Below are positions 25,807 through 37,890 of a stretch of DNA of 64,000 bases, one piece after another. The stretch covers positions 213,359,822-213,423,821 of the forward strand of contig JBOZIK010000001.1 in the NCBI GenBank assembly GCA_051453625.1. Reading direction: 5' to 3'. The position numbers and the translations under genes are program-made. Source of the DNA: Welwitschia mirabilis (lineage: Eukaryota; Gnetophyta; Gnetopsida; Welwitschiales). Every line of letters begins with the position of its first letter. The stretch's first letter is position 1. The notes below the pieces were generated by a model. That model was given only the letters and a program-made list of their open reading frames with translations, did no database searches and was not told where the DNA came from.

Positions 25807-25858
25807 CACAGGTATCATTTATGGCATTTTTGATAGTGAATGGATTAGTATTATCCTC
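25807..25858 (+). pseudogene. Short inverted fragment of gypsy reverse transcriptase
   Basis: The plus strand reads TGIIYGIFDSEWISIIL, close to the Athila-type RT segment that in element 1 reads RIIYAIVDSK (41609-41640). Element 2 is on the minus strand, so this piece is inverted relative to it. It is only about 52 bases, so chance cannot be fully excluded. Confidence 0.45.
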
Positions 25859-26033
25859 TAGATAAATTTTTTTATTGAACAGCATTAAGATCTTTATGAG
25901 TTTAAGCAGAATCTTCCATTTTTTATGTAAGAAATTGAATCAAGGATTTTTTTTAAGGAAGGATGGAGTTACAAACTAATAATCAATGAATTATTAATAA
26001 AATGTATTTCAAACCATTGGATAAGTCTTTAAG

Positions 26034-26300
26034 TTAAATATCACTTTCATCCTTCATAGTTTTAGAATACCTATCTTGATGTAAAAGATTTTTAATGGAT
26101 CTTACATGTTGGATATCATGATCAAGTATGAGTTCAAATTCCTCATGAAAATCATCATTAGAAGAGTGGTTTAAGAGATTTTTCTTGAGGTTGCAAGGAT
26201 TGGAGGAGTTTAAAGATTGAATAATAAAAGAAGATTCCTCCTCATCATTAAACAAGATAGAGTCATGTAATGAAAGGATCCTTTCTTCTAAAGGATGATG
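26034..26300 (-). pseudogene. Element 2, acidic linker downstream of protease
   Basis: The ORF at 26034-26255 (MFNDEEESSFIIQSLNSS start) is acidic and low in hydrophobic residues. This resembles the variable linker between protease and reverse transcriptase of Athila-type elements. No RT follows on this strand. Confidence 0.4.
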
Positions 26301-26830
26301 TTAAACTAATTTAGAGGATATAATATTTTCTTTTATATATAATTCATTTTTAATGTCCTTTTCAATGGCATTAAATACTTTAATACTAAATTTTTTATTG
26401 CCTACATGACACTTCATCATCCTTGTGTAAGTATTAATAATACAATGAGCTTTTGCATAAAATGCTCTTTTTAAAAGTAGAGGGTATCCTCCATAATGCT
26501 CAACCTCTATGGTTATCACATATATAGGGTAAAAATCCTTATTAATTTAAATCACTAAGTCTTTGATTATCTCTATAGATTTATTGATTATTACATTAGC
26601 CAATTCCAGCACTATTCTAGTAGGTTTAATTCTCCCTTATGGTCCATACTCTCTACAAATATGAAAAGGCATAATGTTTACACTTGTTCCTATATCTATT
26701 AAGGCTTTATTGATTTTCTTATTTCCCTCCAAAACAATACAAATGGTGGCTACCCTTGGATTTTTAAAGTTAAAACATTTTTGGAAGACCAAGTCAGAAA
26801 GAGATTGAGCAATGAACACTTTACTTGGGA
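26301..26830 (-). pseudogene. Element 2, retroviral-type aspartic protease
   Basis: The minus-strand ORF 26637-26819 contains NKKINKALIDIGTSVNIMPF, with the catalytic Asp-Ile-Gly triad intact in the ALxDxGASVNxxPxxxxxxxG pattern of Ty3-gypsy proteases. The next ORF (26301-26519) carries the end of the domain, with PLLLKRAFYAKAHCIIN and FSIKVFNAIEK (family pattern ILGRPFLATxxAxID, then FNVFNAIK). The two pieces are separated by stops in between. The protease would mature the gag-pol polyprotein; it acts as a dimer. Confidence 0.75.
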
Positions 26831-26899
26831 TTGTCCTCTTTATTTTCTTCTCACTAATTTCTTATAAATTTTGTTGTACTTGAGGTTGTTTTGAAGGAT

Positions 26900-28620
26900 C
26901 TTCCAAAAGGATAGGTTGATAGTGATAACATTAATAATTTCCTTTATGTTCTCATCATAAGTTTAATTGGTGTTGAATCTATCCATTCATGGAGTAGTTT
27001 TATTCTTTGGATGTTGGTTATTGTTGCTAGATTTAGAGTTGAGAGTAGGAGGAAACATTTCTTGATGAAGAATTTCAAAATAATGTTATTTAGGTAATTT
27101 TTTATTCTTATGAAAAGAAGTATGGATTTCTTTATAGGGAGTAATGTTATATCCACTTCTTATAACTACTTTCCAATATTTCTTCAGATCATTTGGGTTT
27201 GGACTAGTTTGTGTGGGAAGTAATTCTTATGGCCTTTGATTTCCTAGCATGTTTTCTCAAAGGAGGTCAATCAAATTTTTTAAGTTCTTATTTTTATTTT
27301 CTAGAATTTCATTAACGATTTTTTCACATACTTTTGAATTATTTCATAGTTTCCTTAAAAGAGTCATTTTTATTGTAGTTGAAAAAATTGGACTGAAAGT
27401 TATGGCTTCTGAATTTATTGTCAAATGAGGGTTTGAAAGATGTTAAAGGCTTATTATTTCTTAATGAATATTGTTTATTACCTATAACATTATTTTGTAT
27501 TTAATGTAATGCATAAAATTTGTTGTAAATGGCCTCTCTAAAAGATGGTAAAGCTAGGCATTCTTTGATAGAGTGATAGTTTTTTCATCACATATTTCAT
27601 AATGGTTGAGTTGATTTAGTAATTTTTCATCACTTAAATATTTTTTGTAATTGTCTAAGGTACTAGTAAGATTACTAGGTAGAGTGTTAACCTTTGGTTA
27701 CTCTTCTTTGTATTGCACTTTTTTCAAATCTCTAAGTGTTTCACCTATAGTTATAGTTTCTTTTCATGTAGTTTTGGGTTAATTTGACTTCTTTCTACAA
27801 GGTATTCTAATAAGTTCCAAGTATCATCGAAGGTTAAATTGAGGAAATTTCCATCACATGAAAAATATACAAGTTATTTGGTTTTACTATTCGATCCACT
27901 TTAAAAGTGATCAATAAGTTCTTCTTTTGAAAATGTATTTAGTGGATTGAATAATATGGATATCACAAAACTTTCATATGTTGAGGAATAATCTTCATGA
28001 TAGTACTATTTAAAATTAGTTACTTCTTTTTTCCTTATCCTCATAACTATATCATTCCTAAATCATTCAACAAAGACCTCTTACAATTGATTTCAACTCT
28101 TAAGGCTTTTTATGGGATAAATTCAAGTAAATTTTTCACTTTTTCTATAAGGGTAAAGTGAAAGATGATCATGTAGGTTCCATCTAAAATCTTATTTTTA
28201 CTATTTCTTAAAGTAAGGATGAGTTGTTTAATCTCGTTCATGTGTTAGATTGGGTCTTCATTAGATCCTTATAAACTATAAGATAGGCATTCAAGTTCTT
28301 TAACTCTACATCATCTATGGTGAGTAAGTTAAATGGGTTTTAATGTTTTCTAATTTTGTTAGCTAACATATTACTTAGAGTAACATTTGAGATAGAGGCT
28401 TCTAACATCTTATGTGAAGGAGGATTACAAAATAATTTCAAAGTAGTTTGTAAAGATTTATTGGATTCCAGTTTGTGAAGATTTATTGGATTCCATATAG
28501 GTAGAATAATTAGGATAACTAAACAAACAAGGAAAGTTATGTTTTCTATCAAAATGTGATTGATTTTTAGAAATTTTTAAAGGTTTAAAAAGATAAGTAT
28601 GTGAAGAGGAAATAGGAAAG
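26900..28620 (-). pseudogene. Element 2, gag-like region
   Basis: The minus strand reads GNFLNLTFDDTWNLLEYLVE at about 27800-27850, the Athila-type gag tail pattern with a DDxWxLLExL core. A zinc-knuckle-like stretch with HYEICDEKT and a Cys then LALP follows at about 27540-27600, where such elements place a CCHC finger. The short ORFs at 26944-27156 and 28340-28552 are pieces of this region. Gag would form the virus-like particle. Stops and frameshifts are numerous. Confidence 0.6.
28446..28495 (+). repeat. Tandem duplication, 2 x 25 bp
   Basis: gtttgtaaagatttattgga plus five bases is repeated once with a single A/G difference, inside the gag-like region of element 2. It adds 25 bases and shifts the reading frame. 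Confidence 0.85.
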
Positions 28621-29357
28621 GTATAATAATTGTATTTGTCAATTAAATAAATAAAATTTTCTTTCTCATCTTGAGTTTTAAATTAAAGTCCACTAAAACT
28701 TATTTAATTGCTTCTTCAAGGAAATCTCTTACACAAGTATGTTTGCCTTTATTGCTATTTACCATTACCATGGAAGGTTAAATTATGTTAAACAAAATTC
28801 TTTACATTCAAGTGACGACAATCTCTAGGATCACTCAAATGTGTAAGGAGTAGGATGTACTAAATGAATGTAAAAATTACTCAGATTACATAAAGCACAA
28901 AGTGTAGGCTAAGTTTGTTGAAAAAAATAATTAATGTGGTCATTCCCAAGATTACACAAAGTGCGAGGGGTAGATCTAATAAGGACTAATAATCTTCTTC
29001 AAAGAAGGAATAGGTCTAAGATAAAAATAATTTCAGAGATGTGAAATGTTAAAATAAAAATATTTTTTAAATATAAGTTGATAAATTAAAATATAAATCG
29101 CTCAAATTAAAATTACACTTGAAAGTAAAGAAACAACAATTGCAATAAATTACAAATAAAAATTAGAATTTGAAAATAAGGGAAAACAAACTACACTTCA
29201 AATGAATAATGGAGTAATTACTTATAAACCAAAAGGTAATAAAGTAATTACAAGTAGGTTCAAGAGGATAAAATACAAGACTACTCAAATAAACAACTTG
29301 AAGTGAAACCAAGATACTTACTTAAGCATTGATTATCTTCCTATTCCCTTGAATTCT
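28621..29357 (-). mobile_element. Element 2, 5' untranslated leader
   Basis: No coding signal is visible between the primer site and the gag-like region. The length is usual for the leader of this lineage. Confidence 0.4.
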
Positions 29358-29375
29358 TTCCTAGCAATGATACCA
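29358..29375 (-). promoter_or_regulatory. Element 2 primer-binding site, tRNA-Asp type
   Basis: The minus strand reads TGGTATCATTGCTAGGAA, three bases from the LTR end. It matches the complement of the plant tRNA-Asp(GTC) 3' end (TGGCGCCGTTGCCGGGGA) apart from five C-to-T or G-to-A transitions. It fixes both element direction and LTR border. Confidence 0.75.
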
Positions 29376-29378
29376 AAA

Positions 29379-30497
29379 TGATGAAATACATATTTGTACT
29401 TTAAAATCTAATATTCTAAAGATCAAATCACATATAATATACATTTGCATAGTGGGATCAACCCAAACATCCTACACTTAGAAAAGACTTCTAAAAGAGA
29501 ACTCATAAAATTAATTATAGAAATAGAAGAAAAATGAATTTTTGAATTTTTCTTTAGAGGAAATAAAATAGAACAATGCAAGGATGAAGATGAAATGCAA
29601 TACAAGGGAATGAAGTGAAATGCAATATAATATAAAATGAGTGAAAACCTAATGCAAATAATTCACCAAATTTCCAATCTATTATCACCTAGATTGGTCC
29701 TTATAACTCATATCAACTACCTATTCATATTACTTTCATTACAATTAAGATAAGTTATAAGAAAGAGAAGAGTAAGTATTTGAAAAGAATTTAAATTCAA
29801 TTAATATCTTTGTTAATCAAATTGAAGTTCATCTATTTACAAAAAACAACTTATCAATGGAGGATTCATAGCCCAACATCAAGGTAGTCCTTCTCAAAAA
29901 TAGGATGGACCTCCTTACCCCTAATAATCTCTAATTGTCACATGAATTTGGACATTAGAAAGATATGGAATGAGGCCTAGAAAGGTCTATTTATAATTTG
30001 GGATGGATGGTTAATTATTTCCAAGTGATGTAAACTTAAAAGACACAATTAGATTTACAATTTCATAATTAATGGATTAGTTTTTGAAATAGCTCTATTC
30101 GTCATCTAGTCTATAATCTACATGACTTAGTGGATGATCACTCCAACTATTAATCAATACTTTACACATATTAATCATCTAGTCTCTATTAATAGCCATC
30201 CATTTAGGATTTTCTAAATGATAATATGAACATATTAAATAGCCTTTATTAGTTGTCATCCTCTTGAGGTCATTTGGACGTTGATGTGGATGAACAGAGT
30301 TTCTTTCTTAAATCCATTTGGATCATTATCCTTTACTTCACCATCATAAAAAAATATTTTCTTGTACTAGAAATCAATATATTTCATGACCTGATGAAAG
30401 CTTTACATAATTTATGTAAATCCCTTGAAATCCTATTAGTAGGTCCTAAAAATATGTTTCACAAATATGTTAAATAGGTTAATTTAGCTTCACAATA
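29379..30497 (-). mobile_element. Element 2, 5' LTR
   Basis: It starts TGATGAAATACATATTTG on the plus strand, matching the other LTR, and ends CACAATA (ancestral ending probably CACAACA). Beside it at 30498-30502 is the right target-site duplication ATAGT. The conserved LTR block is at about 29853-29890, reversed. Confidence 0.8.
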
Positions 30498-30502
30498 ATA
30501 GT

Positions 30503-30710
30503 CCTTTGTGAGACTTCTCTAAGAGGTGAAATAGTTAAAATAAAGATATCTTTAATTTCTTCATGTCCCTTTCCACTCAAAACACCTCCTTGAATAGCTG
30601 CACCATAAGCCACTACTTTGTCTATGTTAACACTTGATTTTTTAGAATCTTTTGCAAAGAGTCTTCATGTATTCATGAAAACCACCCATGAAGGTGTAAT
30701 TCTATTATTC
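30503..30710 (-). pseudogene. HSP70/BiP fragment, copy A4 (N-terminal side of the break)
   Basis: Minus strand, in order: NNRITPSWVVFMNT, then [16 protein letters not shown] and GHEEIKDI, then a jump to RSLTKD at the element 2 border. The first two match HSP70 segments that are normally about 330 residues apart, as in copy A2, so the deletion is shared. The SPL-to-RSLTKD jump (about 50 residues lost) is specific to this copy. RSLTKD is the BiP wording of the loop. The reading continues in copy A3 beyond element 2. Confidence 0.8.
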
Positions 30711-30957
30711 ATGTTACAGTAAATGTTTAGGATAAAAAAATAATGCATAGGTTTGAATATCACTTTTTTTTCACTTCAACAATCAATAACAAACAACTTC
30801 ATTAAACAGATTTTGAATGAGAAGATTTCTTGGGATATGAGATAGCCAAAGTAGATTCCATGGTTTTGAATTTTGGAATGTCCACATTTCCTCAATTTCA
30901 ACATTAGTTTTTTATGTCATCATGTAGAACTTACATAAACATAATTTCATCTATAGT
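30711..30957. repeat. Unit segment left of element 3
   Basis: It aligns with 22141-22388 and ends in ATAGT (30953-30957), the left target-site duplication of element 3. The unit resumes at 53330. Confidence 0.7.
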
Positions 30958-32184
30958 TATTATAATGTATATTTATGAAAATGTTACAGTATTATTCAAT
31001 TTGTTAATGAAAACTATATAAACCAACACAACATAATAATATAGATGTGAGTGGATCCAAATCTCACAAACCATTGAATGCACCAAATGAGAAGAAAGTA
31101 AATTACTTTTCAAAAAGTAAAGACTAAAAATAAAAATCATTCATGCAAGAAAGGTAAATACACAATGCAAATAAAAAATGCACCTATTCTAAATGCAACA
31201 TATATCTGATTATCAAATCTTCCTATCATAAAGATTAGCCCTGCATAACCTAGATTAATAAAGAAAACTATCAATAATTAAAACCAAGTTAGATTATTAA
31301 GTGCATCAAATACAATATGAAAACATACAATGATTTAATTTAGGAAATATAAAATGTAATATAAGTTCCTAAATTAACTATATCAACCTTAACAAAGGTT
31401 GCCCTTGATGATCTATATCACAAATGAAATTGTTATGGAATCATAAGCAACATAAACCATAAATGACATGCACATGATCAAATAAAACTAAATAAGATTA
31501 TCATATTAAATTAAACCAACTTATTCTTATAAAGTAATAACACCTCAATGAAGGAGACATAGCAAAACAATAAGGAAGATCCATCTTTTCAACTAACAAA
31601 TAAATCTTCAGTCCTTTGATCTCCTATTATGATAATTTCTAGTTTAATAAAGATGATTAAAGTCAAGGGTGAAGGTGGTATTTATTAGACTCTAATAATA
31701 TCAAATCTAATAGATGAATGAGAAATCCTAGCAGAACATAAGAGGATGCATAACACATTACATAAGGTTGATGAAATTAGTACATTAATTAAAATTAAAT
31801 GATCATCTTGGTTACATCTAGATGATGGTGGGAATGATGCTAGATTAATAAAGTTCTATATTTAGCCTTAATGTTAGTTCATTCAACATCCTAGTTAGCA
31901 TGCAAGTGATGTCATCCTAGCATGTCATATAGATGACGTAGGAGATGACAAACTTCTTAAAGCTTTTTATCAAATTAAATTGTCCTTGAAGCTCATTAAT
32001 TCCTCCTCTAAATATAAAGTATCGAAAGTAATTCAAAATGCCTCTAAAAGTATTAGTATTTATGCATTTTCTTGATTTTCTCCTTGACTCTCAATAATCA
32101 TCATTTTATACTTAAACCTATCTAAATGTCCTATAAAACCACTTAGAATACCCCATCAAAAACATATAATTTAGTGTCGCAACA
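30958..32184 (-). mobile_element. Element 3, 3' LTR
   Basis: It aligns with 52162-53329 and 57922-59029, and in reverse with the element 1 LTRs. It ends GCAACA at 32184, followed by a tract that is purine-rich on the minus strand (32185-32201), as expected for the polypurine tract. The ancestral TG at its left end has become TA. The conserved LTR block is at about 31543-31580, reversed. Confidence 0.7.
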
Positions 32185-35100
32185 TAGCTCTCCACTTAGC
32201 CTTATTAGTCCCTCACAAAGTTTGTGAATAACTATAATTGCAAGCCAAATTAACTAAGATAAAATACTATCTAGGGATATGTAAATCAAGTTCATAAATC
32301 TTAATATGTAGGAATAAATCATAAAATTAAATAAACTAAAATGTTTTACCTTGAATATAAAATAACAATGGTATCATTCAGAGTATTTTTTAAATGACTA
32401 TGGGAATGATAAACACTTTAAAATTAATTTGTAAAATAATTTCCTATCATCATGCTTATTAGGTAATAAAATTGAAAAACTTACCTATGCATTAGTCCCC
32501 CACTTAAAACATTTAGCACATTAAAAAAGATAAAAATTAAATTTCATAACAAAAATAATCATCATAAGATATGATCATAATAACTTAGATAAATGATGTA
32601 CATATATAATTAAAAGAAGTAATAACTCAAATGACATTTATAGATCAAAAATTAAGTTTATAAGCATAATATACAAGGGAAAATATACCAAAAATAATCA
32701 ATCATAACATTATTCCTATCATCCATGGCCTGATGAATTACTTGTATCATTCCTATAATAAAAGCAAACTATAAGTATTCTATTATTTGAGTACATGTTT
32801 TAGTGAATGATATTCATAATGTATATCACTTAAATAATAGGTATTCAAAATTAGATTACTACACTATAGATATATCTCATGAAAATGTAAAAGTGATCAT
32901 TTAAAATTTAAACTCTGCTTAAAATAACTGAAAATATATGTTCCTCCCCCTCCCCAAGGTGAATTAATGCATCATGTGTTACATTAAAATATGATTACAA
33001 AGATCAATATCTAAGTTCAAGTATAATTAAGCGACAAAAATAGGCTAGAAATAGTATTTGGTGAATGAAAAGAAGGATTATATGTAGTTTAAAAAATATG
33101 AAATATGAAAATGATAATTAATGAAAAATATCTATGTGTTATTCTCCTGGTCACCTAAATGATAGAGAGGATGGCAGGGATTTTTAAAATATTTAAAAAA
33201 AAGTGAAAATATTAATAGAATCAGTTAAACTTAGATAATATCAAATAGGTTTAAAAAAGGTATCAAAAAGTCTGAGAGATGGGGAATGGTTAAAAATCAT
33301 TATACATTAAGGCATGATAAAGGAGGTGAATGTAGCAAGTTAAGGAAGATAAATGTATCATGAACTTAAAATTATTAAAAAATAGTACTATATGCATCAG
33401 CACTCAAAACGATAATTAAAGAAAAATAAAATTAAAAATATTCAGAAGAATAGATGAAAAAATTAGCATCATAAACTAAGGAAATTTATTTCCAAAAAGA
33501 AAATTAACTTTTAGAAAGGAAAATTATAAATAAAAATAAAAATTAATAAAAAATAGTAAATGATTAAGTCCTAAGCATTTGTAAGAGTATGGAAATAACT
33601 TTAAAATACCAAAAAAAAATGAATAAGAAAAACAAAATAGAAATGAACAACTTAGAAACATAAAAAAGCTTGTGTACCTAGCCTAAATTCAAACCTACAA
33701 AATCCTCATGGAGGACATCAGAAAATCACATGATTAATGATTCATGACATAATATAAAAACTTCATAAAGTAACACTCAAATAAGCATTGAGTATGATGA
33801 TGCTAAGTAACTAATATTTTCAAATAATGAATGATAAGATCAAAAGCTACTAGAAATGAACTCACCTATTAACACCCCAAAACACACTTGAATCCTCAAA
33901 AGTAAAATGAACATATAGAAATACTATAAGAATAATAAATCTAGGAAGTAAGAAATTCTTTGATGATACCAAAAATACCATTGATCCCATAGGTTTGAAG
34001 TATTTCACTTTAATTCATAATGAGTTGAGTGCAACCATATTTAAAGAAGTAGGAACTTGTGAAGCTTGACCAAGTAACTCCTCCAAAGTGCAGTTTCCAT
34101 AGCTACCAATATTATCAAAAGTTCCTTCTAAGAAAATTTACCCTAGTATAGTAGGACATCATGGTGATTATGTATTTTTAGCATAAAAGTAATAGATCAT
34201 GGTTATTATTCTTCTTATTCTTTTTTCTTTTTTTTTTTTTGTTTTTCTTTTGGGAATATATACTTCTTCAAAATAAATCTTACATGATCACACACTCTCA
34301 AAGATGAAAGTGAAGAATTGAGATGAAAAAGAAGGAAATAACATGCCTAAACAATCAAAGACTCATACCATTGAGAGAAAATACAAAAAACCTAAAGCAT
34401 ATTCCTTCAAATGAAGCTCATAGATATTGGAATGTCTTAAATTTGGGTGAATCCAATCTTATTACTTTTAAAATGCCCAAGTAAAAATTACTAAACATAG
34501 TAACTTAATAAAGAAAAACATTATTTAAGTTTTAAAGATGTTCATGTGATAGCATGATGTCTAGCAAAATAATAAGCTAAGAAATAATCTAGACAATGGT
34601 AGGATCAGCTTTTAAAACACTTGCTTCTATCATGTTTAAATCTTTTGATAATTCATGAATTGTAAGCTTTCTTCATTTTTTTGAATTTCCCTAGTGTGTA
34701 TATCATAAATCTTAGCTAATCCACTAAAAATGTACCTTCTCTAAAAGATAAGGACTAGATCATATAGAAATTAATTTATTGAAAGTAAAAAGCAATAATA
34801 AAATGATAAAAATCATAAAATCAAAATATTTATCAATTAACTTCAGAAGTTTCTTTAAAATCCTTAGATCCAAAATTATACCAGTAATGTCTTCCATGTT
34901 TAATATTAAGCTTTAAATAAAATATATGTTTTAAATTATTTACATCATAAGCTTAATAAGAGATATTTTTGAATTTTTTATCTCTCATATTGATAATACA
35001 TCTTATAGAGATAAAATGTCATTTATTCATTCTAGTTAGTAAAAACTTATTTCTTTAATGAAAATCTATATCATGAGTTGAATAATAGAAAGCTTTATGA

Positions 35101-35951
35101 TTTCACTAGACATTCTAAAGAGTCCTCAAAATCTTCTTAAAAACTTTCCTTGAGTACTTCCTTTCATCAATTATATGATGATATTCATGATTTACATTAA
35201 TTTAATAAGATATTATTCTTCAATGAGATTTATCTCTTCTGTATCGCTTATTTCAAATCTAAAATTTGTGCTATCAAAATTTTATCCTTTTATTGTTTTT
35301 ACCCATAATTTATTTTACTAAAAAATGATTGTATATATTTTATGTTTTATTAATTGGTAAATATTTCATTTGTATCTTATTTCTCTGAGGAAATGTAATA
35401 TCCTAGGATCATAGCCTTAGGAATAAATATTTATTTTTCTTTCTTTTCAATGAAGTGTTGAATAAAATTTATTTTAAATTTTTCTTTGGTATTAACATGC
35501 TTAAAAAGTTACTTAACATTTAATTCTACATAGAAATCTGAATTATAAAGATAAGAATTACCTAATTTAGAGTTCTAAGATATCCTAGGTCTTATTTTTA
35601 AAAAGAGGAATTACTAAAATCACAAGGTAAACTTGACTTTGTAAAATATAAAAAGATGCTATTTTTTACATCACATAAATTTTTAAAACAAAAATATTTA
35701 AGAGGTTTTTAGAGAAGACTCCTCAAGGTGATGTGTTTTATTAAATTCAAGGAGAGAAATTCAATTTCAAGAATTATTTAAATGTTAAAATAGAAGAGAA
35801 GGAGAAAGGTTATCATTGTCAAGATCACAAGATAATGTAGTAGTAGAAGTAGAAGAAGGGATATCATTTGACGTTTTGCATGGAAGTATAAGTGAAGGAG
35901 ATGAAGTATAAGTAAACTCTTTAAGTTGGTTTATTGCATTGTATAAATTTA
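32185..35951 (-). mobile_element. Element 3, 3' noncoding interior
   Basis: 33820-34110 aligns in reverse with 44640-44960 of element 1, that is, with the region after integrase. No reading frame survives. Poly-T and poly-A runs (for example about 34200-34250) are common. Confidence 0.55.
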
Positions 35952-37211
35952 TGTTAGGATACCAACTTGTATATATTTAATAGGGTATTTTAAGTAGTCT
36001 TGTAGAATATTAGATAGGTTTATATTGGATTTCTATAATAATAAAGAGTTAAGATGAATAATACAAAAACATGAAATCTTCATTACATTTTACAGCATTT
36101 AAAGTAGTTTATAATATTATCTAAATTAAAATTCTTATAAATATTAAGGCTAATCCATTACATAAATACTTGTAAAAATCCTATCATCGACCTCATCATC
36201 TAGATTACTCTATAGAAAATAAACAACTTAAGCCAATAATGATGCCGATTGGAATCAATCTAATAGATGATATGGAATTTATATGAGGTGGCATCATATT
36301 TTGTATCATTCAGATGACCAGTATGATGAAGCTTGAAATAATACTTCACTAAATTTCACTTAACTTTGGCCATTTGTATCTCCGTTTCTTATGTGATTAT
36401 TAGGGTTTTACCCATGCGTGTTAGTCTTATTTGTTCTTAAGGCTATCTTTATTAATAAATATTAACTCTACCTTTAACTCTTACTTATCTTCATCTATAC
36501 TAGAAATTATTATAATAGGAGATCAATAGATCAAAGATCCATTCTTGTTATTGTAGAGAGATGTCTTCCTTGGTGTTAGGTTGTGCATCCTTCATTGAGA
36601 TGCTATTACTTTGTAACATAGATGTTGGTCTGAATCAAATTCAAATAAATCTTTTGTAATTTCATATGTTTATTTTGTTCATGTCCCTTATAGTTTATGT
36701 TTCTTTTGATTCTATGATATCTTCTTTAATGATATAGATTATGAAGGTAATCTTTATTAAGGTTGTGTATTATTAGTTTAGGTGCATTATCTTTTCTGTT
36801 CTAGATTAAACTTACATAGCTTTTTATTCTATTTGAGGTACCTAATATTTTGGTTTATCTCAATATAGTAAAGGAATTTCTTGATTGATCTAGATTATAT
36901 AAGGTGGATCTCTGTGTTAGGTTAATTTAATAATCAGACAAAATTTGTGTTTAATTTAAATTTTCATTCATTTTCATAAGTGTATGTATTATCATTTTTT
37001 GTATTATTCTTTACTTTTACTATAATGATACATAAGTTTTTCATTCTTGAAAGTAATTCTCAATCTTCTCGCCTATGCCTTTAATGAGAATATAACATTT
37101 AGATCACTTCCATATATATTAGTATTTTATGTTATGTAAAATTTATATTTATTTATAAATATTAAGACCTTATTAAGAGTGTAATTATTTGCATAAATAT
37201 GAACTGTAACA
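35952..37211 (+). mobile_element. Element 1, 5' LTR (1260 bp)
   Basis: It starts TGTTAGGATACCAACTTG and ends AACTGTAACA. It aligns with 48375-49638 throughout. The conserved LTR block is at about 36566-36608. The two LTRs differ at many sites, largely transitions in the stretches I compared, so the insertion is old. Confidence 0.85.
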
Positions 37212-37214
37212 TCT

Positions 37215-37232
37215 TAGTACCATTGTTAGGAA
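37215..37232 (+). promoter_or_regulatory. Element 1 primer-binding site, tRNA-Asp type
   Basis: TAGTACCATTGTTAGGAA lies three bases after the LTR. Compared with TGGCGCCGTTGCCGGGGA (complement of the tRNA-Asp 3' end), every difference is C-to-T or G-to-A. Confidence 0.8.
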
Positions 37233-37890
37233 GGAATGCTTGGAGTTTGAGAATTGTTATTACTTAGGTGAGTGTTTAGATTTTAGTTTAGATATTTATC
37301 TTTAAAAGCCTTATACTTTTAATAGTAATAGTGTAGGTTTTTATTTCCACAATTTTTGTTTTTACATTCCAAAATAAATGCTTTATCATTTGCTTCATGA
37401 TCTAGATGATGCTTGATGATGATGGTGTATGTACGTTGAGTTTTTGACTTTCTTAAAAATTAGAATTTTTCTTATCATTTCCTTTGTCATCTTGATGACT
37501 TAAAAGGATGATAATATATTTTTAGTATTAATTTTTTGTACTTATGTTTTTCTACATTTTTCATTTTTTAATTTTTTGTGTGTTTTGTCATTTAGACGTA
37601 TTGTCTAGAATACCATAGGAATGACACACATTGAAATATAAATTAAGCATGTTGGACATAATGAAATATAGTAAGAAATAAAAATATCAGAGAGAAAGGT
37701 TGTCCATTCAGGAAAACATCTGAGAAGATTTGATTGACTTCAATATTGACTTAGGTATGTACACCATAGGTATGTAAAGCATTTCAAAAATTTCATAAGA
37801 AGAAATTTTTACATTTATTATTTTAAGATTTTATTTTGCAAAAGAAAATTTTCTATAAGATATTTTAAAAGATAATTTAGAGGAAACTCA

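Larger units (their letters stand above)
24466..30497 (-). mobile_element. Element 2: internally deleted Athila/Tat-like Ty3-gypsy element
   Basis: Two LTRs (24466-25624 and 29379-30497) in direct orientation flank a 3.75 kb interior. A tRNA-Asp primer site next to the right LTR sets the direction to the minus strand. The interior encodes a gag-like region and an aspartic protease, both broken. Only about 0.7 kb separate the protease from the 3' LTR, so reverse transcriptase, RNase H and integrase are missing and the element must have been non-autonomous or was deleted later. It sits inside a BiP/HSP70 fragment with a decayed 5-bp target-site duplication. Confidence 0.8.
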
